Shown here: piece by piece, positions 55,490 through 64,000 of the stretch | How the letters are laid out: every line of letters begins with the position of its first letter | Position numbering within the stretch: the first letter of the stretch is position 1 | Assembly (NCBI RefSeq): GCF_910592395.1 | Contig: NC_088314.1 | Location: 7,440,001 to 7,504,000 of the forward strand | Source: Lineus longissimus | Lineage: Eukaryota; Nemertea; Pilidiophora; Heteronemertea; Lineidae | Direction of reading: 5' to 3' | Length of the DNA stretch: 64,000 nt | Notes under the pieces: generated by a model | Databases searched by the model: none | Seen by the model: the letters and a program-made list of their open reading frames with translations, nothing else | What the model was told of the DNA's origin: nothing | Translations under genes and position numbers: made by a program

Positions 55490-58400
55490 ATCATGAGACT
55501 GGTGAAAACCCAAAATCTACCCGAGAACTCTTCATGCCGTCCAAACACCTGAGTAGGACTATGACTTGGGTGATACCTGGCACCACAAAAGTGATTATGT
55601 TGTATCTCTCGTACCGGACAACTGATCTGACCAACCCAGGAATGACCACTGGTGATCTGAAATTGCCTCATGGTGGTGAAATCTTGATATTCACCAGACA
55701 ACTCATCTACTTCTTGAGTTATACTTGGACGGGTTATCACCTGGTCCAAGACAACTGGTCTTGCAAACTCTGAAATTACCATAATCGTCTCAGGAGACTG
55801 ATGAAATCCAAACATCTAGCCGACAACTTTTCATCTACTGAGTACAAGACAGTTGACTTGGGTTGTACCAGGTACAGGACAACTGGTCTTGCAAACTCTG
55901 AAATCACCATAATCGTCTCAGGACACTGATGAAATCCAAACATCTGGCTGACAACTTTTCATCTACTGAGTACAAGACAGTTGAGTTGGGTTGTACCAGG
56001 TACAGGACAACTGGTCTTGCAAACTCTGAAATCACCATAATCGTCTCAGGACACTGATGAAATCCAAACATCTAGCCGACAACTTTTCATCTACTGAGTA
56101 CAAGACAGTTGAGTTGGGTTGTACCAGGTACAGGACAACTGGTCTTGCAAACTCTGAAATCACCATAATCGTCTCAGGACACTGATGAAATCCAAACATC
56201 TAGCCGACAACTTTTCATCTACTGAGTACAAGACAGTTGACTTGGGTTGTACCAGGTACAGGACAACTGGTCTTGCAAACTCTGAAATGACCAAAATCCT
56301 CTCGGGAGACTGGTGAAATCCCAACATATTCCTGACAGCTCTTCACCTACTAAGTACAAGATAGCTGGACAACTGGTCTTGCAAACAAAAATGATTATAA
56401 TTGTCTCATGGGACAAATGAAATCCAAACATCTACCTAACAACCTTCAAAGTACTAACTGAAAAAGAGACAGCTGGATGGGTTGTGCCTGGTCCAGGACA
56501 ACTGGTCTTGTGAACACTGAAATCACCATAATCGTCTCAGGAGACAGGTCAAATCCAAAGATCTTCCTGACAACTCCTCACATACTGCCTGAGTACTACT
56601 AGAGTGGGTTGTACCTGGTCCAGGACAACTGGTCTTGTGAACATACTGACATGACCATAATCGTCTCAGGAGACAAGTCAAATCCAAAGATCTTCCTGAC
56701 AACTCTTCACATACTACTTGAGTACTACTAGAGTGGGTTGTACCTGGTCCAGGACAACTGGTCTTGTGAACATACTGACATGACCATAATCGTCTCAGGA
56801 GACAGGTCAAATCCAAAGATCTTCCTGACAAATCTTCACATACTGCCTGGGTACTACTAGAGTAGTTGTACCTGGTACAGAACAACTGGTCTTGCAAACA
56901 AAAATGATTATAATTGTCTCATGGGACAAATGAAATCCAAACATCTACCTAACAACCTTCAAAGTGGTCCAGGACAACTGGTCTTGTGAACACTGAAATC
57001 ACCATAATCGTCTCAGGAGACAGGTCAAATCCAAAGATCTTCCTGACAACTCTTCACATACTGCCTGAGTATACTACTAGAGTGGGTTGTACCTGGTCCA
57101 GGACAACTGGTCTTGTGAACATACTGACAAGACCATATAATCGTCTCAGGAGACAGGTCAAATCCAAAGAACTTCCTGACAACTCTTCACATACTGCTTG
57201 AGTACTACTAGAGTGGGTTTTACCTGGTCCAGGACAACTGGTCTTGTGAACATACTGAAATGACCATAATCGTCTCAGGAGACAGGTCAAATCCAAAGAT
57301 CTTCCTGACAACTCTTCACATACTACTTGAGTACTACTAGAATGGGTTGTACCTGGTCCAGGACAACTGGTCTTGTGAACATACTGACATGACCATAATC
57401 GTCTCAGGAGACAGGTCAAATCCAAAGATCTTCCTGACAAATCTTCACATACTGCCTGGGTACTACTAGAGTAGTTGTACCTGGTACAGAACAACTGGTC
57501 TTGCAAACAAAAATGATTATAATTGTCTCATGGGACAAATGAAATCCAAACATCTACCTAACAACCTTCAAAGTACTGACTGAGAAAGAGACAGCTGGAT
57601 GGGTTGTGCCTGGTCCAGGACAACTGGTCTTGTGAACACTGAAATCACCATAATCGTCTCAGGAGACAGGTCAAATCCAAAGATCTTCCTGACAATCTTC
57701 ACATACTGCCTGAGTATACTACTAGAGTGGGTTGTACCTGGTCCAGGACAACTGGTCTTGTGAACATACTGACAAGACCATATAATCGTCTCAGGAGACA
57801 GGTCAAATCCAAAGATCTTCCTGACAACTCTTCACATACTGCTTGAGTACTACTAGAGTGGGTTGTACCTGGTCCAGGACAACTGGTCTTGTGAACATAC
57901 TGAAATGACCATAATCGCCTCAGGAGACAGGTCAAATCCAAAGATCTTCCTGACAACTCTTCACATACTGCTTGAGTACTACTAGAGTGGGTTGTATCTG
58001 GTCCAGGACAACTGGTCTTGTGAACATACTGACATGACCATAATCGTCTCAGGAGACAGGTCAAATCCAAAGATCTTCCTGACAAATCTTCACATACTGC
58101 CTGGGTACTACTAGAATAGGTTGTACCTGGTACAGAACAACTGGTCTTGCAAACATACTGACATAACCATAGTTGTCTCATGAGACTGTTGAAATCCCAA
58201 TGGTTACCTAACAACCGTCAAAGTACTGAGTAAGACACAGCTGGTTGGGTTGTGCCTGGTCCAGGACAACTGGTCTTGCGAATGCTGAAAAGACCATAAT
58301 CCTCTCAGGAGATTGGTGAAATCCGAAGATCGTCCTGACAACTCATCACTAGTGGCTGAGTCCTATTAGGGTGGGTTGTACCTGGTACAGGACAAATCGT

Positions 58401-58630
58401 TGGGTTGTACCTGGTCAAGGACAATTGGTCTTGCAAACTCAGAAATGCCCATAATTGTCTCCGGAGACTGGTGAGAGCTAAAGACCTTCTGACACTCTTC
58501 AAATACTGCTTGAGTACCACGAGGGTGGGTTGTACACTATACAGTACAACAGGTCAGGTTGTGCCTGGTCTCGGACAACTGGTCTTACAAACTCTGAAAT
58601 GACCATAATCATCTCAGGAGACTGGTGTCA
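55490..58630. repeat. About 3.1-kb array of 128-129-bp tandem repeats
   Basis: Around 24 units. Each contains aggacaactggtcttg, accataatcgtctcaggaga, aggtcaaatccaaagatctt, cctgacaactcttcacatac and gggttgtacctggtcc. Spacing is 129 bp (56622 to 56751) in the centre and 128 bp (55876 to 56004) in a left sub-block with a variant sequence. There are at least two subtypes and signs of higher-order duplication: 56850-57100 and 57450-57720 share the same irregular, shortened units. The 129-bp unit equals 43 codons, so the minus strand stays open for up to 171 codons. Confidence 0.95.
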
Positions 58631-61310
58631 GTGGGAAAAGACCTTGGACAAAACTATAATGCTATACTTCCGATAAGATTCAACAGCTTCTCAATGATTT
58701 TATCACGGATGCCTTACATTCACCACATGCTTTCCAATGTTAGGCCGGTCCAAACTGGTCAAAAAGATTGCAAATATGGACAGAAATTACATGTATTGAC
58801 AAAAGGCAGTTAATTTTTTCATCACAATTACAGGACAACAGTTAATATATCAGCAAATATCTTCTTCTCATCAAGACTATTTATTTAGTACTGGTAATAC
58901 TGAGACATGCCCTAACTAGAAATAACCCAGTATATTTTCACGCTGTTTGGCCAAAAAATATTTGTAATTTGCAAAAGGGGCAAAGACCCTTTATAAACAT
59001 GAAATTAGGCACTGCAAATGATAACCCAACTTAAAACACACTCAATTAGTAATGACACTAAACACATGAAAAAAACAATCCTATCAATTATTCTAGATTA
59101 TTCTTTACCTCAGTACAACACTCTTATGAAAATACTTAAAAACTCACAATACTGAGACTGTTTGCCAAAATACAATACTGGCACGTTGACATCCTGAATA
59201 ATTGTCACGGCATGTATACAATGGCCAATCACAGTGAATATACCAGTTACACACGACAACAACTCGCCAGAATCTTTTGTGGCTGGTCTAAAAGAGGGGT
59301 GAAATGAGTGCTTTTCATTCCTCTAACTACCTTTGTTAAAAGTTATTCGAAGGTCGTCTAATTACCTGGCTTGTACCCCCCTATAATTTGTTTTGGAAAG
59401 ATTTGGGCAAGTTTATTGTAAGGCGTAACCTGTGTATTCATTTGATAGGAGACCGTGATGCAGAGAAGATAATCTTGGCTGACATGCTGACGTCACTTGA
59501 GCTCTTGGCCAGCTCAGCTAAAACCCAAGTCCGGAAGCTGTTTTTGAAAAGCACATTTAATGTCTAACTAGCAACCCCTCTTCCACCAATATAACTTGAA
59601 AGTTAAATCACTGGATTTGGATTTGCAAATAAATTGTAACAGTTTTAATGTTGTTCTCAGAGGAGCCTGATAGCCTTCAGTGGTATACACTGCTGGCTAC
59701 TAAGTAGAGGGGCCTCGGTTCGATATTAGGGAGAACCCAGGATGATATTTCTGAATCAACCGGCATGGCTTTCAAGGAACTAAAAGTCCTGGCACTTGTC
59801 AGTCCTTAAAATGAGACTTAAAACCGACGTTCTTTCCCCATCAAGCGAGAAACATGAGTAGCTTGTGTAGCCTTTAAATACCTCAGGTCGAAGATAGAGT
59901 CATCAGGTCAGTAAACCTTATTGGCACCTAAGTATTAACCGTAGCGGCACGCTTAAAAAAAGATTATCTCGCCTTGGAGGAGGAATACTCCCTCAAAATG
60001 CTGAACAAACGCTGACAGAGAAGAACTGTTGTCCACATTGGCTTTGTTCAGGACTGGCTTAACTGACTCACATGATGTTGCAAGACTGGCCAATTAGAGC
60101 ATCCGTCCTGAAGAAGCCATTGTGGACAACGGTGAAACTGTAGACAATTTGAGTAAATCCATTGAACTGATTTAACCTTCAAGTGCTACAGAAAAGCGCC
60201 TTGAGGAATGAAAGCATACACTAGTATCTCTGCCACCAAGAATCTATAAGGACTACTGTTTATTAATGCTTGCTTCCACCAATAAACCAAGCACCTACAT
60301 CCACCAAAAGATTTAGCATTTTCATGGCATTCGTTTTTTCAAAATAGCATTAAGCAACAAATTTACAGTAAATAAAAACTCCAAATTGACTTGGCCTTTA
60401 TGTTGATAGGCAAAACAATCATGGAATTTGAAAACGAGATCGTCAAACGATATGTTATTAACATTCTCAATAGACACCATAAGGTAGACAGGATTGTACG
60501 AGGGGCAGAATGGTAACAAGTCAATTTCCTGTGCAAAAAAGTTGGTAAACATGTGCTTTTTCCATGTCCATGTAGGCAAGTTATACATATATGAATCAAT
60601 ACAATCTGTCAAAAAGTAAAAATAAGACTGGCACCACATACATACTGATATCAGAAGTGTATAGCAAAAAAACATACAGGCCACCAGAGGTTATGGACAT
60701 TAGTTAGGAAGATGATAATGAACTGGAATTGGTATAGTTACCCATTCGCCTGATCATCATACCCTAGTGGTTAGGTAGTTTGTGATGATACAAAATGGCA
60801 GACTTATGGGGTCAGGTCAGTCTTTAGTGTTTCCGACACGACGTCAGTCGTGACATTGAAATCGACAGAGGCTGATCCCATAACTCGGCGAAGGTTTGGC
60901 TACTCCACTGTAAGAGGCACTTATCTGGAAACAGGCAACTCAAGCGCCTGGTACCTTCTGGATCCTGGATCCGTGTCTTGGGTCGCCAATAAATAGAGGT
61001 GTGAATCACAGTCCAAACAATGTACACTAGTCATTGAATAAGGAGAACCAACATAAAACCAAATTACCTTATTATAAAATTCTATATCATTCATTCAAGC
61101 TCTCAAATATGATGCGAATCAAATAATGATGCAATCAAAAAATACATTACTTTTGTCGGAACTGTTGTTTTTTCTTAACATAAAATGTACAGAGGAATCT
61201 TGCACCGTGCGAGTCTCGAAAACTGGCGTAATGTAGCCGACGGTAATCGCCTGGCTATATATCGAAAACATAAAAATAAACAACACGTAAATATACCAGG
61301 TTTTTACATT
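58631..61310. other. IPPK 3' flank, no recognised gene apart from a SINE
   Basis: AT-rich DNA. A 120-codon open frame at 60322-60684 (-) has aromatic and hydrophobic stretches but no recognised domain. It lies downstream of IPPK and could be in its 3' UTR or be random. Apart from the SINE at 59660-60000 nothing else was identified. Confidence 0.45.
59660..60000 (+). mobile_element. tRNA-derived SINE, nearly full length
   Basis: The head reads gatagccttcagtggtatac-actgctggctactaag...ggggcctcggttcgatat. It has an A box like TAGCnnnCAGTGG and a B box GGTTCGAT at tRNA spacing. The body carries the blocks aagcgagaaacatgagtagc, aagatagagtcatcaggtca and cgccttggaggaggaatact, shared with the copies at 19830 and 39655. 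The 3' boundary is approximate. Confidence 0.7.
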
Positions 61311-61471
61311 ACAGTGGAACCTCCCTTACCGGACACCTCTCTATTAAGACACCCTCTCTATTAAGGACGCTGGATTTGGTTCCAAATTGGTTGTTTCAAT
61401 TCAATTTGACCTCTGTATTAAGGACAGCATATGAGAGTCCCAAAGGTGTCCTTATCAGGGAGGTTCTACTG
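61311..61471. mobile_element. Tigger/pogo-like MITE overlapping the IPPK stop codon
   Basis: A 161-bp element with near-perfect inverted ends: CAGTGGAACCTCCCTTACCG at the left and, on the other strand, CAGTAGAACCTCCCTGATAA. It is flanked by TA at 61309-61310 and 61472-61473. Its inside has the tctattaaggac blocks of the family. On the minus strand the first bases of the right end, CAGTAG, are the last sense codon and the stop codon of IPPK. Confidence 0.9.
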
Positions 61472-63806
61472 TATATGATTAGCCCCGATATGTGACTTCT
61501 TGTTGTTAATCTTCCCGTTGCTAAAATCCAATCCCTTCTTCTCCAACATGGCCAGAATGTCCAAACGTGATTCAATGATGCTGAGGATCGTCTGTTCAAG
61601 TTTGTAATGATCTGGCACCTTCTCCGGCGGCTTTATGTCCAAGTCGATGATGGTCACGGAAAACCTGTAATATTTCCCGTTCCTTTCGAGCACCACGTTG
61701 TTATTGTTGAGTTTTTCCCTGGTGGGAGAAAAGAACATTAACTTATGAGTTTGTTATTTGAGGTATGAAAGTGTCAAATGCTCTGCAGCATGCCTTCAAG
61801 CGGTACGCCGTTCATAATTACTGGTGGTCCAGGTAAATAGAAATGCAGTTATACACAATGCCATAGCGCAGTTATTTATGCATACAAATTTGCTGAAACT
61901 TGGTATGTATAGTATGTGTATACATTCCGTACTTACCCTGGGTCAACCCGTTGCACAGCAACTAGAATTGAGCAATCTTTCAGTGTGGCAGACACCATGT
62001 ATTCTTTTACCTGTGAAAAGGCAAAAACAACGACTGATGAAGACGATTTGTCACTGAATGTTTAACCATTCACTGCTAAACTGATTTAAAATGTCATTCC
62101 GAATTATTAAGTATTAGGTACAACTGCCTAATTCATATGATTCTGTATCAAAATGTTAAACCAGCATGGCTTAATACACATCTGAGCATCAAACACAGGG
62201 CTAGATCAGCCAGGAATTCTCCAAACTTTTGAGCTGAATGGAACCTGACATTATGACATGTACAGTGGGCATTATGATATGTTACGGGACACCTTTGATA
62301 TTAGCACACCCTCTGTTTCAAGGACACTGATTTTGGTCTTGAATTGGTCATTTTCACACCTCTCTAATGAGGAGAGTATAACAGGGAACGAAAGAAAATG
62401 AAAATTTTGTACCTTTTGCACCATATACGAATGGTAATCTATATCTATTGCGGTAGGCTGAGGTATGGATGTGATCGTCCATGTGTCATAGTCAGGATTG
62501 TGCAGGCCATATAAATCACTGTCGAGAAAAATTAAGACAAAAGAAAATATGATTATATTCACAGTCACTCTCGGAATGCCGGGATTTGGGAAGACTTTTT
62601 TACGAGGCAATTATAAATCTAGGTTAGATGTCTGTCAGGCTTGTAGCGATGTTCAAACGTTTGACAGATGGCATGGTCATGTTTCATCATAACCAGTTGA
62701 TGTTGACATTTCTCCACTTTTTTTATGCAGCCAGATACACGTGTATTGTTTCAAGAGTGAGCCAACACGTTCAGGGATGGCACTGTGGTAATAATGTGGA
62801 GTGGCACTGTGGTAATGTTGTGGAGTGGCATTGTGGTAATAATGTGGAGTGGCACTGTGGTAATAATGTGGAGTGGCACTGTGGTAATGTTGTGGAGTGG
62901 CACTGTGGTTATGTTGTTGAGTGGCACTGTGGTTATGTTGTTGAGTGGCACTGTGGTAATGTTGTTGAGTGGCACTGTGGTAATGTTGTTGAGTGGCACT
63001 GTGGTAATGTTGTTGAGTGGCACTGTGGTTATGTTGTTGAGTGGCACTGTGGTAATGTTGTGGAGTGGCACTGTGGTTATGTTGTTGAGTGGCACTGTGG
63101 TAATGTTGTGGAGTGGCACTGTGGTAATAATGTGGAGTGGCACTGTGGTTATGTTGTTGAGTGGCACTGTGGTAATGTTGTGGAGTGGCACTGTGGTAAT
63201 AATGTGGAGTGGCACTGTGGTAATGTTGTGGAGTGGCACTGTGGTAATAATGTGGAGTGGCACTGTGGTTATGTTGTTGAGTGGCACTGTGGTAATGTTG
63301 TGGAGTGGCACTGTGGTAATAATGTGGAGAGCACTGTGGTAATGTTGTGGAGTGGCATTGTGGTAATAATGTGGAGTGGCACTGTGGTTATGCTGTGGAG
63401 TGGCACTGTTGTTATGTTGTTGAGTGGCACTGTGGTAATAATGTTGAGTGGCACTGTGGTAATAATGTGGAGTGGCACTGTGGTTATGTTGTGGAGTGGC
63501 ATTGTGGTAATGTTGTGGAATGGCACTGTGGTATTGCTCTTACCACAACTTGCAAAGTATGACACATGATCCGAGGCCGTGTGATGTCATGCTAGGAACT
63601 GCCAAAGGATGAAAAATAATGCATTATCACAAGACCTCCTTTAAATGCCTACCTGGACTGATCAAGCTGACTTTTTTCTTCTAGATTTTGATACATTTTA
63701 TGCAGCTGTTCGATACCTAGGTCGTCTAGTAACTGAATCTGGAGAATGCGATCTAGGACACATCCTTTCGGCAATGATACGTCTTCTGCGATGACTGAAT
63801 GATGAT
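61466..63806 (-). CDS. IPPK: IPPK, inositol-pentakisphosphate 2-kinase, C-terminal part
   Basis: IPPK (IPK1) phosphorylates the 2-position of Ins(1,3,4,5,6)P5 to make InsP6. Four minus-strand exons are visible: 63806-63653, 62518-62413, 62010-61937 and 61718-61466, joined in phase and encoding about 195 residues. Human-like landmarks are KGCVLDRILQIQLLDDLGI (human REGCLLYKVLQVQMLDLLDI), KVKEYMVSATLKDCSILVAV (human KVQQYRVAMTAKDCSIMIAL) and FSVTIIDLDIKPPEKVPDHY followed by KLEQTIL (human FSVSVLDLDLKPYESIPHQY). DLDLKP is the conserved substrate-binding/catalytic region of the family. The start and the N-terminal ATP-binding half lie past the right edge. The stop codon falls inside a MITE end. 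The first visible intron contains a 24-bp minisatellite and the second a degenerate MITE. Confidence 0.9.
62278..62372. mobile_element. Degenerate MITE copy in an IPPK intron
   Basis: The blocks gggacacctttgatattagc, ctctgtttcaaggacactga and cacctctctaatgaggagag match the family, but both terminal repeats are eroded. It lies about 40 bp from the exon ending at 62413. Confidence 0.5.
62776..63532. repeat. 24-bp minisatellite, about 31 copies, in an IPPK intron
   Basis: Units of gtggtaatgttgtggagtgg-cact, with variants taataatgtgg, ttatgttgttg and taatgttgttg. The length is a multiple of three and the unit has no stop in several frames. The array is therefore open on both strands for up to 250 codons (EWHCGNVV, SGTVVMLW, TTVPLHNI), but the flanking splice sites show that it is intronic to IPPK. 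Confidence 0.95.
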
Positions 63807-64000
63807 CTGAATATGGAGAAAGCATGAGTCACTTTTATCATCATTATGATTACGCTAGCAAGTATACCCATCATGCGGGTAGGTTGAAGGGAGTTGCTTG
63901 CCCCAGCATAGACACTAGAATTGAAAGGGGTTAAACGACCACGTCGAAAACAATCTTGCATTCTGTCTTGCATGATCCAATACCTTTCTGACATAATTTG

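Noticed and set aside
57699-58214. 171-codon minus-strand open frame in the 129-bp array
   Set aside because: The unit is a multiple of three and stops are absent by chance. No start context, splice structure or known domain. Kept only as a finding.
60322-60684. 120-codon open frame downstream of IPPK, considered as a protease or transposase remnant
   Set aside because: No catalytic motif could be placed. The composition is what AT-rich DNA produces.
62628-63569. 313-codon open frame with EWHCGNVV repeats, and 186-codon minus-strand frame
   Set aside because: Both are translations of a 24-bp minisatellite whose unit lacks stops. Flanking splice sites place it inside an IPPK intron.

Overview
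The window is animal genomic DNA, most likely from a marine invertebrate bilaterian. Every recognisable gene is split by short GT-AG introns, the DNA is AT-rich with many copies of motifs such as acatgtacat, and the genes are conserved metazoan ones. There is no operon, plasmid, phage or CRISPR signal. I cannot name the species. The exon models were built by eye from splice sites, reading phase and remembered family sequences. Within each complete model the exon lengths and phases add up to a whole number of codons.

Layout, left to right. The 3' end of a CNBP-type CCHC zinc-knuckle gene (+) is at 1083-1817. About 7 kb follows without a recognised gene. PEX26 (-, 9002-11446) stands head to head with an unnamed gene (+, 11609-15336) for an MGC-starting, probably N-myristoylated, serine-rich protein. 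Two large minisatellites (47-bp and 82-bp units) fill 17.3-19.1 kb. CDC123 (-, 20233-24539) is head to head with TXNL4B (+, 24615-25868), only 75 bp apart. ACSF2 (+, 27202-32551) has 12 exons including a tentative first one. After about 5 kb with no recognised gene comes a 17-exon copine (-, 37912-45266) with a very long Pro/Gly/Ala/Tyr tail. An IRAK1-like kinase (+, 45988-54378; death domain, kinase, 514-residue tail) is divergent from it. A 35-bp minisatellite starts at the IRAK stop codon and a roughly 3-kb array of 129-bp units follows. The last gene is the 3' half of the inositol-pentakisphosphate 2-kinase gene IPPK (-, 61466-63806), whose 5' exons lie beyond the right edge.

The genes are unrelated housekeeping or signalling genes: RNA binding, peroxisome biogenesis, eIF2 assembly, splicing, fatty-acid activation, calcium-dependent membrane binding, innate immune signalling and inositol phosphate synthesis. 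They form no pathway, but two divergent pairs probably share promoters. Mobile DNA includes a TA-flanked Tigger/pogo-like MITE family (seven copies seen), a tRNA-derived SINE family, and a CR1/L2-type LINE fragment in an IRAK intron. The most interesting observations are two stop codons supplied by repeats (IPPK by a MITE end, IRAK by a minisatellite unit), the copine tail, the divergent IRAK kinase motifs, and the unnamed MGC protein.
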